Counted from the stretch's first letter, positions 9,168-16,618 are shown. The stretch: DNA of 18,277 nt from UBA9410 sp036123635 (GCA_036123635.1 JAZADL010000175.1:1-18277), one strand, 5' to 3'. Notes: generated by a model from the sequence alone, not told the origin. Numbers and translations are program-made.

Positions 9168-9545
9168 GTGGCCGAGAATCCGGCCGCCTCTGCTCCCGGC
9201 CCGGGTTGGGTCCGCTTGGCTGAGGACGTACCGGTCGGGGGAGTCGTTTCGGCAGAACTAGCCGGCGAGGACTTGGTGGTATGGCGCACCTCGGCGGGAC
9301 GCCCCTGCGTGGCGGAGGCCCGTTGTCCCCACCAGTGGTCCCACCTTGCCCACGAGGGGACGGTAGACGGCGAGGAACTGGTCTGCCTGAGCCACTTCTG
9401 GCGGTTTGGAACCGATGGCGAGGGATGGAAGCAGAACGTGAACGGCCGCCGCGACCGTAAAGGGGACTTGGCGGTCGTTGCGTGCGTGGAACACGATGGA
9501 ACCATCTGGGTGCAGGATCCGGAGGACGCCAACACAGAGGAGTGA
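9168..9545 (+). CDS. Rieske [2Fe-2S] domain protein
   Basis: This is a small soluble Rieske-type iron-sulfur protein of 125 residues. The cluster ligands are visible as C53-P-H55, then 17 residues, then C73-L-S-H76, the normal CxH-x17-CxxH spacing. It has no signal peptide or membrane segment and no catalytic domain, so it resembles a cytosolic Rieske ferredoxin or the small subunit of a NirD-like or oxygenase system. The electron donor and acceptor are not in the window. GTG 9168 lies 3 bases after the ftsX stop with no clear Shine-Dalgarno, suggesting coupling. The methyltransferase begins 5 bases after its stop, or overlaps it if GTG 9542 is used. Its role beside ftsEX is unknown. Confidence 0.9.
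   Translation: MAENPAASAPGPGWVRLAEDVPVGGVVSAELAGEDLVVWRTSAGRPCVAEARCPHQWSHLAHEGTVDGEELVCLSHFWRFGTDGEGWKQNVNGRRDRKGDLAVVACVEHDGTIWVQDPEDANTEE
9537..9542 (+). promoter_or_regulatory. Shine-Dalgarno that sets the methyltransferase start
   Basis: GAGGAG lies 8 bases before GTG 9551, favouring that codon over GTG 9542, which overlaps the Rieske stop as GTGA and would sit on the ribosome site itself. Confidence 0.6.
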
Positions 9546-9550
9546 GAGCC

Positions 9551-10606
9551 GTGGGAATCGACCGGGATTTGCTCGGGCGTTACACGCTGGCCACCTGGGG
9601 CTACAAGCAGGGTGAGATGGTGGGCCTCATGATCCACCTTGGAGTCCGGCTGGGCCTCTACCAGGCTTTAGACGGTGCCGGGTCGGTCACTTCCGTTGAC
9701 TTGGCTGTCGCCACCGGACTCCATGAGCGGTGGTTACGGGAGTGGCTCCGCAGTCAAGCCGCCGCCGAACTGCTGGCTTCCGAAGATGGCGAGACGTTTC
9801 TCTTGGAACCCGAGGCTGCCATGGTGCTGGCTCGAACCGACCAACCGACCTACGCCGCCGGCGTGTTCGCTCGCCAACGAGACCCGGCGGTGGCTAACGC
9901 ACTGGTCGAGGCGTTCCAAACCGGCTTGGGCCTCACCTACGACGACCAAGGCGAGGGGTCCGAGGAGCATGTGGAGGCCATGTTGGCCCCGATGGCCCGG
10001 GCCCTTCTGGTGCCTACAGTGATTCCACTTCTGGACGGCGTGGTCGAGCGCCTGACAGATGGAGCCCGAGTGGTGGACGTGGGTTGCGGGGCGGGGTTGG
10101 CCCTCGAGCTATTGGCCGACGCTTTTCCGGGGTCTACCTACGAGGGTTACGACGTCTCGGAGCGAGCCGTTCAGGCAGCGAAACAGCGGTTTGCCGGTAC
10201 TGACAACGTCACTATTCACCTGGCGGGAGGCGAGGAAGTTCCGCCATCGGGTGATGTGGACTTGATGCTCACCCTGGACTGCCTGCACGACATGCCACGA
10301 CCCGACTTGGCGATGGCCGCGATACGACAGGCCGTGGCCGACGACGGCACTTGGCTAGTCAAGGAGATCCGGTCGGCCCCTGAGTGGGGCCAGAACCTCC
10401 GAAATCCCATGTTGGCCATGATGTACTCCACCTCAGTGGCGTCCTGCATGGCTTCGGCTATGTCGACTCCTGACGGCCTGGGGTTGGGCACCCTAGGGCT
10501 TGACCCGGTAACCCTTGAGGCCATGGTTACCGAGGCGGGGTTCAGCCGGTTTACCCTCCACGAGGTGGAGGACCCCACCAACCTCTACTACGAGGTGCGG
10601 CCGTAG
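9551..10606 (+). CDS. Winged-helix class I SAM-dependent methyltransferase (Rv2258c-like)
   Basis: The 351-residue protein pairs an N-terminal winged-helix/dimerisation region (about 20-95, with SVDLAVATGLHERWLREWL) with a class I methyltransferase fold. The SAM-binding motif I is VVDVGCGAGLAL (174-185), with the acidic GYDVSERAV strand after it and MLTLDCLHDMPRP as motif II/III region. Size and layout match the mycobacterial Rv2258c group and resemble plant-type small-molecule O-methyltransferases. The N-terminal domain is probably for dimerisation and substrate closure rather than DNA binding. The substrate is unknown. It is the last gene of the ftsE operon and is convergent with the lipoprotein gene. 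Confidence 0.88.
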   Translation: MGIDRDLLGRYTLATWGYKQGEMVGLMIHLGVRLGLYQALDGAGSVTSVDLAVATGLHERWLREWLRSQAAAELLASEDGETFLLEPEAAMVLARTDQPTYAAGVFARQRDPAVANALVEAFQTGLGLTYDDQGEGSEEHVEAMLAPMARALLVPTVIPLLDGVVERLTDGARVVDVGCGAGLALELLADAFPGSTYEGYDVSERAVQAAKQRFAGTDNVTIHLAGGEEVPPSGDVDLMLTLDCLHDMPRPDLAMAAIRQAVADDGTWLVKEIRSAPEWGQNLRNPMLAMMYSTSVASCMASAMSTPDGLGLGTLGLDPVTLEAMVTEAGFSRFTLHEVEDPTNLYYEVRP

Positions 10607-10658
10607 GTTCCAGCCTGTGACATCGCCTTGTTAAGCCGCTGGTTGTGATCTGCTCGCT

Positions 10659-10670
10659 AGTCGATCGACT
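10659..10670. repeat. 12-base perfect palindrome between convergent genes
   Basis: AGTCGATCGACT reads the same on both strands and touches the stop codon of the minus-strand lipoprotein gene. It may be part of a weak terminator for either gene, but it has no loop and no T-tract. I see no stronger hairpin in the 63-base gap (10607-10669). Confidence 0.35.
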
Positions 10671-12406
10671 CAGCCCACAGGGACCGGATCGGTGATCGGG
10701 AACACGCAGCCTGCCGAGGTGCCGAAGCCGGGTCCGTGTAGGCACGGGTACTCGTAGCGGCTGACCTGGACCGTGAGGCTGCCGTTCATCGACGTGACGG
10801 GACGCATGTCGACTGCATCTAGGTTGCCGAGGGCGACCAGATTGACTTGTATGGCAAGTCGACTGGGATCCGGGCCGGCGTCGTACACGGCCCGAGCTAC
10901 GGCCCGGACCAGGCTGCACGCTTCGACCACCGTGCGGTAGATGTCGGTTGACGGGTCGTCGACTATCGCCGGGTCGTGGCCGGCTACCCGACCAAGCTCC
11001 CGGTTGCACAGGTCATCGAAGGGTCGGGACTCGAAACCGTCTTGCCGGTGGCTTCCCGTGGCAGAGCCATCCAGGATCCACGCGCCGTCGTAGTAGGTGC
11101 CGGCTGGGGGACCTCCAAACTCGGCTACTTCCGAGGCCACGGCATCAAGGCCCTGGCCGTCCAGCCCCGACTGGACGAAGGTCGGCTCCGGCATGCCCTG
11201 GTCCATCATCTCGAGGACCAGCCACGGCAGCGTCGTCCGGTCCAGGAGTGGGAAGATCAGATCGACCTCGACTTCCAGCATCCCGGCTACCGCCGTCTCC
11301 ATGCCCACCCGGCAGGTCGTAGTGCCCTCACAACCCAGTTGGTGGACAGTCGCCGTGAGATCATGTTCGGCCAGCGCCTCGAGGAGGATTTCCACGACAC
11401 CGTCTGACCGCTGCGGAGCGTCGGGCGCCACGATGCCAATAGTCGCGCCGTCCAGAAGTCCCCTAGCAGCAGCGGTACTCACAGCTAGCCGAAGGCTGGT
11501 CCGGTCACCGGGTTCCAGGGAGAGGAGGAGGCCTCCGGAGCGTTCCAGGTCTCGATCGGAAATGCCGCGGGTGGTTATGAAGGAGGTCCGGTGGGTTCGG
11601 GTCAGGCAGGGGGCTGTCGTCCCGGGGACAGCCTCCACGGCCAGTACGACGACTGCCCGGTGGACCTCTACTGCTTCAAGGCAGGCCACCTCTCTGAGCG
11701 TGTCGATGTCGAACCCCCCTCCACCGAGGGCTGAGACGTCGACTGTCCGGAGGTCTAACCGTCTGCCGTGAATACCCCCGCACTCGCCGTTGACCATGTC
11801 GACGAAGGTTCGAACCATGGCATCCACGTCACCCACCGGCGCGGCAAAGCCGATCCGCTCTAGCTCTTCTAACCGGGTGTGGAGGTGGACGACGATGACC
11901 GCCTCAGCGCTTATGCCGGGCTCCACATCCACCGGATCGTCCTCCGGAGGTGGTGTGGGAAGGCAGAAGGCTTTCAGGGACTGGAACGGATGGTTCCGGT
12001 CGAAGCCGGCCTGGAAGGTCTCGTAGGTGCTTCCTCGAGGGTCGATGTAGTGGCCGTCTACGATGGTTCCAGCGGGCACCGTCGTCCGGAAAGCCGGTTT
12101 GGTGTCTGCTTCCTCGCCGTTCACTTCGCTCTGACTCTCCAGGCCCTCGTCGTCGCTATTGCCGTCAGAGACCTCCTCATCTTTCCCACCGTCCTCTTCA
12201 ACAGGTGGCGTTTCGGTCATCGGTGTGGGTACCGACGTCGTTGACTGCTCGTTCGTTTCGTCGGCCCAACTTGACGTCGTGGTCGGAGCAACGGTGGACG
12301 CTGTCGCGACGAGTTGGGCCTGATCGGTGGCGTCAGCCGCGCAGGCCGCGGAGAGAAGGCCAAGGAGCAAGGTGAGCGCGGTAGCGGGGAGGTGGAGTCG
12401 CATCAT
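10670..12406 (-). CDS. Putative solute-binding lipoprotein (type 1 periplasmic-binding-protein fold)
   Basis: This is a secreted, lipid-anchored protein of 578 residues. The N-terminus is a lipoprotein signal: MMRLH, a hydrophobic stretch, then LLSAAC with Cys22 as the likely acylation site. A long acidic, Ser/Thr/Glu-rich tether follows (about 23-105). The rest resembles ABC-type branched-chain amino acid binding proteins (Peripla_BP_6/type 1 fold), for example VDAMVRTFVDMVNGECGGIHGR with the insertion loop, ATIGIVAPDAP, and PEPTFVQSG. The C-terminus has a Cys pair, CLHGPGFGTSAGC, likely a disulfide. No permease or ATPase genes flank it, so it may be an orphan receptor or sensor rather than a transporter part. 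The frame extends upstream to 12553, but the signal peptide fixes the start at the double ATG 12406/12403. It diverges from the 12520 gene. Confidence 0.75.
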   Translation of the reverse strand: MMRLHLPATALTLLLGLLSAACAADATDQAQLVATASTVAPTTTSSWADETNEQSTTSVPTPMTETPPVEEDGGKDEEVSDGNSDDEGLESQSEVNGEEADTKPAFRTTVPAGTIVDGHYIDPRGSTYETFQAGFDRNHPFQSLKAFCLPTPPPEDDPVDVEPGISAEAVIVVHLHTRLEELERIGFAAPVGDVDAMVRTFVDMVNGECGGIHGRRLDLRTVDVSALGGGGFDIDTLREVACLEAVEVHRAVVVLAVEAVPGTTAPCLTRTHRTSFITTRGISDRDLERSGGLLLSLEPGDRTSLRLAVSTAAARGLLDGATIGIVAPDAPQRSDGVVEILLEALAEHDLTATVHQLGCEGTTTCRVGMETAVAGMLEVEVDLIFPLLDRTTLPWLVLEMMDQGMPEPTFVQSGLDGQGLDAVASEVAEFGGPPAGTYYDGAWILDGSATGSHRQDGFESRPFDDLCNRELGRVAGHDPAIVDDPSTDIYRTVVEACSLVRAVARAVYDAGPDPSRLAIQVNLVALGNLDAVDMRPVTSMNGSLTVQVSRYEYPCLHGPGFGTSAGCVFPITDPVPVG

Positions 12407-12444
12407 GGGGGAAGGTGACCGGACGAGACGGTGAGCCAGCGTGG

Positions 12445-12450
12445 ACAGTA
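12445..12450 (-). promoter_or_regulatory. Possible -10 element of the lipoprotein gene
   Basis: On the minus strand TACTGT (12450 to 12445) lies about 38 bases before the ATG at 12406. It would give a leader of about 30 bases, but no clear Shine-Dalgarno is seen in it. Weak evidence. Confidence 0.25.
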
Positions 12451-12507
12451 TGCGCGGTCGCTGCCGGGTTCCGGTGGAGGTGCCCGAGGTGATGGCGTCC
12501 GATTGCG

Positions 12508-12513
12508 TAGCCT
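12508..12513 (+). promoter_or_regulatory. Probable -10 element of the 12520 gene
   Basis: TAGCCT ends 6 bases before GTG 12520, consistent with a leaderless transcript. The hexamer overlaps the left arm of an inverted repeat (12509-12520 with 12559-12570). Confidence 0.4.
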
Positions 12514-12570
12514 CTTCGGGTGCCGGAGCCCGACGACGACGCGACCGAGGCATCGGAGCCCGAAGAGGCT
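12509..12570. repeat. 12-bp inverted repeat across the start of the 12520 gene
   Basis: AGCCTCTTCGGG (12509-12520) and CCCGAAGAGGCT (12559-12570) are exact reverse complements, 38 bases apart. A direct repeat CGGAGCCCGA occurs at 12524-12533 and 12554-12563. The left arm overlaps the -10 and start codon. If the mRNA begins at the GTG, the left arm is not transcribed, so a DNA-level operator is more plausible than an RNA hairpin. Confidence 0.5.
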
Positions 12571-13794
12571 CGACCGGTACCAGAACGGGACTCGGCGGAG
12601 CGCGGGACCGAGGTGTCTGACAGGCTCCGGGAACGGCGGTCTGCCTTCTTCCGCAGGAGGGTGGGGTCCACTTCAGCGGTGTCCGATCTTCCGGAACCGA
12701 CTGGGGGACGGTGGACCGAAGAGGAGTCTGACCGGCAAATTCGGGCCTTCTTGCTCCGGCTTGCAGAAGGCCGCCAGCTGGTCCACCGGGATGACCCAGT
12801 GCAGTTTCTCCGCGAGAACGACCTCCTCCTCCTCTTCGGTCCCGAAGAGGAGGAGGCGTTCGCAGCGCTGGCCCTGCGCTTCCCGGACGAGACGGTCAGC
12901 CGGTGGGCAACGCTGCTCAGCGGTGGAGACCGATCGGAGGCCTTCGGACCGCGTTCCCGTGCCGAGCGTCGCGATGAAGCGGCTGTCGTTCGCTCCCTTC
13001 ATGTTGGGCTGCGTAAGCGGGTGCTGAGCGTGCTGGTTTTTCTGATCTTGGCAGGAGGGCTTGTGGCATTAGGACGAACCCTCCTGACCGAGGCCCCCGA
13101 GGACCGGTCCGAGCGAGCGTTGCGGTTTGCCTCTCCGGTAGTTGACGACTCGGGTGACGGCCGGCTGGGGTCGGTCGCCGGTGGACCACCGGTGGTCGAG
13201 CCGGCGCTGGTGGCAAGCGCCGACCTCCTGGTGGCCGTCCTGCGAGGTGATGGCGAACCGGCAGATCGGATCCGACTGGACGTCCCCGCTAGGGAACTTC
13301 CCGTCGCCCTTGGGGCGGTCGTGGGAACCGTCTTCGAACACGCCGGCGGTCAGGTGGCAATGGTAGGTCCCGAAGGCTGGTGGACCGAGGCCTGTATCCG
13401 GGTTGCTGTGGCTACTGAGTTACTGCGACCGCTCGATGTGGTGGTACACGAGGATGCCGATGGCGCCTGCCCCGCCGACGTAGTTGGTCGACAGGCACAC
13501 GTCACGTGTGCCGGCGACCGGGTTCTAGTTCTGGCTGTGGACATCCCCCAGGGTGCGGTCGCCCTGATCGAAGGTGGATCGGCCTGGGCGGAGTCCATCC
13601 GTTTCGGCGTAGAGACGACCCCGAGCGCTGTCTCCCGGTGGGAGACTCTGGCCGTCCGCGGATCCATCGTCGTCCCCGATGTGGCGGAGGCTGTGGCTAT
13701 TCCGCGGTTCGGCGGCTCCTCTGGCGACGAGCTCACTTTTGATCTTGATGACACTGAGAACGGTCCGACCAGCGGAACCTGCGTTCTAGCCTGA
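12520..13794 (+). CDS. Unrecognised single-pass membrane protein
   Basis: I do not recognise this 424-residue protein. The N-terminal part is acidic (PEPDDDATEASEPEE), then Arg-rich (RLRERRSAFFRRR, 35-47), then a probable helical region with a Leu4/Glu4 stretch (102-112). One membrane segment is predicted at about 168-188, preceded by LRKR, which suggests that the N-terminus is inside and residues 190-424 outside. The outer part has all four cysteines, including one four residues from the end (TCVLA), so two disulfides are possible. The cytoplasmic part has none. It has an SAF-like or anti-sigma-like layout by topology only; no motif supports either. GTG 12520 is chosen because TAGCCT lies 6 bases upstream. 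It diverges from the lipoprotein gene and ends in a hairpin. Confidence 0.7.
   Translation: MPEPDDDATEASEPEEARPVPERDSAERGTEVSDRLRERRSAFFRRRVGSTSAVSDLPEPTGGRWTEEESDRQIRAFLLRLAEGRQLVHRDDPVQFLRENDLLLLFGPEEEEAFAALALRFPDETVSRWATLLSGGDRSEAFGPRSRAERRDEAAVVRSLHVGLRKRVLSVLVFLILAGGLVALGRTLLTEAPEDRSERALRFASPVVDDSGDGRLGSVAGGPPVVEPALVASADLLVAVLRGDGEPADRIRLDVPARELPVALGAVVGTVFEHAGGQVAMVGPEGWWTEACIRVAVATELLRPLDVVVHEDADGACPADVVGRQAHVTCAGDRVLVLAVDIPQGAVALIEGGSAWAESIRFGVETTPSAVSRWETLAVRGSIVVPDVAEAVAIPRFGGSSGDELTFDLDDTENGPTSGTCVLA
12825..12856. repeat. 15-bp inverted repeat inside the 12520 gene
   Basis: Arms 12825-12839 and 12842-12856 are perfect reverse complements around the centre TC (12840-12841). The arms encode the mirrored stretch LLLLFGPEEEE: Leu CTC codons on one side complement Glu GAG codons on the other. 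It could form a strong mRNA hairpin, but may be only a codon-use consequence. Confidence 0.55.
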
Positions 13795-13802
13795 GGTTCC
13801 GC
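13772..13802 (+). terminator. Hairpin spanning the stop codon of the 12520 gene
   Basis: GCGGAACCT (13772-13780) pairs perfectly with AGGTTCCGC (13794-13802) across a 13-base loop that holds most of the TGA stop (13792-13794). There is no T-tract. It lies between the 12520 gene and the next promoter, so it is probably a terminator. Confidence 0.55.
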
Positions 13803-13839
13803 GACAGAAGACCGGCCCGATCTGGTCCTACTCGCCCGG

Positions 13840-13845
13840 TACGGT
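13840..13845 (+). promoter_or_regulatory. Probable -10 element of the SRAP gene
   Basis: TACGGT ends 6 bases before ATG 13852. The intervening GAGGAG touches the ATG and is too close to serve as a normal Shine-Dalgarno, which favours a leaderless start. Confidence 0.45.
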
Positions 13846-13851
13846 GAGGAG

Positions 13852-14583
13852 ATGTGCGGCCGCGTGGTGACCACGTCGTCACCCGAGGAACTGAGCGAGT
13901 ACGTGGGCGTCTGGGATGTCGTCGAGGCCTTGGAAGGACCGGACCACAACGTTGCCCCTTCTGGTCCGCTCCCCGTGGTCTGGGTCGATGACCAGGCCAC
14001 TTCCGGTCGCCTCCTGGGTGTTGCCCAGTGGGGATTGGTCCCGTCGGGAGCTGTCGATCCGGCTATCGGCGCCCGGCTGTTCAACGCCCGGGCGGAAACG
14101 GTGGCCATCAAGCCCTCCTTCCGGGCGGCTTTCCGTCGTCGTCGGTGCCTTGTTCCTATCGACGGCTTTTACGAATGGGGACCGAGTACAGCCAGTTCGC
14201 CGAAACAGCCGTGGTTCGTCCACCGGATTGATGGCTTTCCACTTGCCGTGGCCGGCTTGTGGGAGTTCCAGTCCGACAATGACGACCGGACCCTTCGGAC
14301 ATGCACGGTGGTGACGGTTCCTGCGAACGCCGATCTGGCACCCGTCCATCAGCGAATGCCCGCAGTCGTGGCCGAAGATGATTGGGACCGTTGGTTGGAT
14401 CCCACCACCTCGGATCGGTCCACGTTGGAGGAAATCCTTGCACCGTCCCCCGACGGCCTGCTGGCCCTCCATCCGGTGGGCCGTCAGGTCAACGACGCCC
14501 GGCAGAAGGGTCGGGAACTCACGGTCCCGGTCTCACTGAAGGTTTCGCCTGAGGGAGTGGGCTCCCAGGAGGCCCTCTGGTGA
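13852..14583 (+). CDS. SRAP-family (YedK/HMCES) abasic-site DNA-protein crosslink enzyme
   Basis: SRAP proteins bind abasic sites in single-stranded DNA and form a thiazolidine crosslink through Cys2, protecting the DNA. The 243-residue product keeps every key residue: Cys2 directly after Met1 (MCGR), Asn78 and Glu82 in NARAET (78-83), Glu108 in GFYEW (105-109), and His166 in HQRMP (166-170). The required Cys2 fixes ATG 13852 as the start. In E. coli and others the gene is often SOS-linked; no LexA box is obvious here. Its stop overlaps the GTG of the DUF2079 gene, so the two are co-translated. Autoproteolytic loss of Met1 is expected from the family. Confidence 0.95.
   Translation: MCGRVVTTSSPEELSEYVGVWDVVEALEGPDHNVAPSGPLPVVWVDDQATSGRLLGVAQWGLVPSGAVDPAIGARLFNARAETVAIKPSFRAAFRRRRCLVPIDGFYEWGPSTASSPKQPWFVHRIDGFPLAVAGLWEFQSDNDDRTLRTCTVVTVPANADLAPVHQRMPAVVAEDDWDRWLDPTTSDRSTLEEILAPSPDGLLALHPVGRQVNDARQKGRELTVPVSLKVSPEGVGSQEALW
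14567..14572 (+). promoter_or_regulatory. Strong Shine-Dalgarno for the DUF2079 gene, preceded by a hairpin
   Basis: AGGAGG lies 7 bases before GTG 14580, the best ribosome site in the window. Immediately upstream GGGAG (14553-14557) and CTCCC (14562-14566) form a 5-bp stem with a TGGG loop. The site supports the GTG that overlaps the SRAP stop. Confidence 0.65.
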
Positions 14584-16130
14584 AGGCCGTGCCTACTTTT
14601 GAGCGCACGGCGCAGTCTCTGGAACGGACAGGCGAAACCGTGGTCACTACGGTCGTCTCGGTCCGTCGCCGCCTCGACATCGTGATGCTCCGTTGGCAGG
14701 CTCGACTCGACGCCCCTGTCTGGGACCGTAGCCTGCCGTGGATTTCTGCTGTGGTCCTCGCCGTGATCCTTTCGCTCCTGGCCCTGGCCCGCTACCGGGA
14801 CCTCGGGGTGGGGTACGAGTTAGGGCACTACGTCCAGGCTGCGCACCTGATGGACGTGGGCGTCCCCCCGGTGGTCAGCGACCTGGGCTACAACGTCTTC
14901 GCCGATCAGGGAGCCTGGATTCTCTGGCCGCTTGTTTGGGCTATGCGCGTCCTGCCACAGGTCCCGACCATGCTCCTCGTGCAATCAGTGGCTTTGGCTC
15001 TTGGGGTGGTGCCGATCTGGCGTATGGCCCGAGGACCGGCGAACCTGCGGATCGGTGGGGCGACCGCTCTCATGCTGGCTTACGCGCTCCACCCGTCGGT
15101 TCATGACCTAAACCTGGCCGGGTTCCATCCAGAGGCGCTAGCCGTCCCGGCCCTGATGGCCGCTTACTTGGCCGGCCACGCCGACCGGTGGCGTCTGGTG
15201 GTCCTTCTGGCGTTGCTGGTGGTGTGCACGCGATCTGACCTGGGTCTGGCCGTGGCGGCGCTTGGCCTGGTGATGGTGGGAGAGGATCGTCGTACCCCGG
15301 GCTGGTCCTTGGCCGGCTTTGGCCTGGCTTGGTTTCTGGTGATGTCGTTCGTGGTCCAACCGCTGTTGGGTGATGGCGACTACCCACATCTGGGCGCCTT
15401 CGCCCACTACGGGGACGGCTTGCTGGGGATCGTCCTCGGAATACTGAGCGACCCCCTTGGCTTGGCCGGGGACCTGTTCGGTCGGGACGGCTTTGAGAAG
15501 GTGCTCCTGCTGCTGGCCCCCGTTCTTTTCCTTCCGTTGGTCAGGCCTCGGTACTTGGTCCCCGTCCTTCCCCTGCTCGCGCTCTACCTGGTAGCTGATG
15601 TGGACGACGCCGGCTACGGGAACCCTCAGCAGGACGTGGCCGTTTTGGCTTTCGTATTTATCGCAGCGGCCTATGCCCTAATGCGGATCGGCACCCCTGG
15701 GGTGAGCCGCATCCTGGTTGACCGTCGAGTCCTGACCGTTCTCGTTCTGACGGCCATCGTGTTTTTCGTACGCGATGCCGCCTCATCACCGTACGAGGAA
15801 CCGTGGAACTGGGGGCGGCGGTCCCCGGTTGATGTGGCTCGGGTGTCGGCAGCCACCCTCATCGGTGACGAGGCCAGGGTCAGTGTCCCGCCCGAGATCT
15901 ATCCACTCGTTGCCGACCGACAAGAAGTCCACGTGCACCGTCGCTCCCAGGGGCCGCTACCCAACCTGGACTGGGAGGAACGGTTCGACGCCGTAGTCCT
16001 CGATGAGATGTCGATGGGGTGGACCCAGGCTGAGGGAAGGTTGTTCGAGAGCCGGCTGATCCTGATGGACTTCCGAAAACGGATGGACCGAGACGGAGTT
16101 AGTCTCTGGATTCGGCGACCGGGAACCTGA
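14580..16130 (+). CDS. DUF2079 family polytopic membrane protein
   Basis: The 516-residue integral membrane protein matches the DUF2079 family, which has a fold like GT-C glycosyltransferases. Recognisable parts are YELGHYVQAAHLM (near the first outer loop), the ADQGAWILWPLVWAM segment, LLVQSVALALGVVPIWRMAR, and HPSVHDLNLAGFHPEALAVPAL (read in parts), where the family has HF(E/S)P-type residues. About ten hydrophobic segments run from residue 55 to 400, followed by a soluble C-terminal domain of about 115 residues. The first 55 residues are cytoplasmic and charged. Its substrate is unknown; a role in envelope glycan or lipid transfer is inference from the fold. Translation is coupled to the SRAP gene by a GTGA overlap and AGGAGG. 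Confidence 0.85.
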   Translation: MKAVPTFERTAQSLERTGETVVTTVVSVRRRLDIVMLRWQARLDAPVWDRSLPWISAVVLAVILSLLALARYRDLGVGYELGHYVQAAHLMDVGVPPVVSDLGYNVFADQGAWILWPLVWAMRVLPQVPTMLLVQSVALALGVVPIWRMARGPANLRIGGATALMLAYALHPSVHDLNLAGFHPEALAVPALMAAYLAGHADRWRLVVLLALLVVCTRSDLGLAVAALGLVMVGEDRRTPGWSLAGFGLAWFLVMSFVVQPLLGDGDYPHLGAFAHYGDGLLGIVLGILSDPLGLAGDLFGRDGFEKVLLLLAPVLFLPLVRPRYLVPVLPLLALYLVADVDDAGYGNPQQDVAVLAFVFIAAAYALMRIGTPGVSRILVDRRVLTVLVLTAIVFFVRDAASSPYEEPWNWGRRSPVDVARVSAATLIGDEARVSVPPEIYPLVADRQEVHVHRRSQGPLPNLDWEERFDAVVLDEMSMGWTQAEGRLFESRLILMDFRKRMDRDGVSLWIRRPGT

Positions 16131-16142
16131 GCCTGGTCGCCG
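16113..16142. terminator. Bidirectional hairpin between convergent DUF2079 and HIT genes
   Basis: CGGCGACC (16113-16120) and GGTCGCCG (16135-16142) are perfect complements. Pairing can extend by three more pairs (one G-T) into the 14-base loop, giving 11 pairs and an 8-base loop. It spans the DUF2079 stop (16128-16130) and ends 5 bases before the HIT stop. No T-tract on either side. Confidence 0.7.
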
Positions 16143-16147
16143 ACCCG

Positions 16148-16567
16148 TTAAGTCACTTCGGCGTGCCCCTCGGCTCGTAAGGCGCCACGGAGCAGGTCGG
16201 CTACGACGTCTAGGTCAGCCGGGTCGGCGTTGGCATCGGCTAGGGCAAAGTCCAAGTGGCTCATGTTCTCCAGGGGGACGACGTGTAGGTGGGTGTGGGG
16301 TACCTCGAAGCCGGCGACCATCAGCCCGATCCGGGTCGGTGACAAAACGGCCATTTGGGCTCGGCCCACAGCGTGGGCCACACCGGTGCAGTGGGCAACC
16401 ACCTCGGCGGGCAGGTCTGTCCACCGGTCCACCTCGGCTATCGGGATGACCAGCACGTGTCCGCGGTTAAGGGGTCGGATGTCGACCATGGCTACGCACG
16501 TGGCGTCGCGCCAGACGATCCGACCTGGGATCTCGCCGTTAATGATGCGGGTAAAGATGGAGGCCAT
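16148..16567 (-). CDS. HIT family (histidine triad) nucleotide-binding protein
   Basis: HIT proteins hydrolyse or transfer nucleotide monophosphates from AMP-linked or dinucleotide substrates. The 139-residue product starts MASIFTRIINGEIPGRIVW, the classic HINT/HIT start, and ends its core with the triad HTHLHVVP (His91, His93, His95; His93 the likely nucleophile). LNRGHVLVIP (33-42) is the usual substrate-pocket strand. The frame continues upstream to 16669, but ATG 16567 gives the family start, with GGGAGG 4 bases before it. The gene is monocistronic, convergent with DUF2079 and divergent from pgsA. The exact substrate is not evident. Confidence 0.94.
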   Translation of the reverse strand: MASIFTRIINGEIPGRIVWRDATCVAMVDIRPLNRGHVLVIPIAEVDRWTDLPAEVVAHCTGVAHAVGRAQMAVLSPTRIGLMVAGFEVPHTHLHVVPLENMSHLDFALADANADPADLDVVADLLRGALRAEGHAEVT

Positions 16568-16618
16568 AGACCCTCCCGACAAGCAGGGCGGCGCCCGACG
16601 CGGGCGTCGCTGAGCCGG

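Noticed and set aside
10976..12375. Plus-strand open frames opposite the lipoprotein gene
   Set aside because: The minus-strand frame has a signal peptide, lipobox and a recognisable fold; the plus-strand translations are low-complexity Arg/Ser/Pro-rich shadows.
13178..13192. CCGGTGG/CCACCGG 7-bp palindrome
   Set aside because: It lies within coding sequence with a 1-base centre; short GC palindromes of this kind are expected in GC-rich genes.
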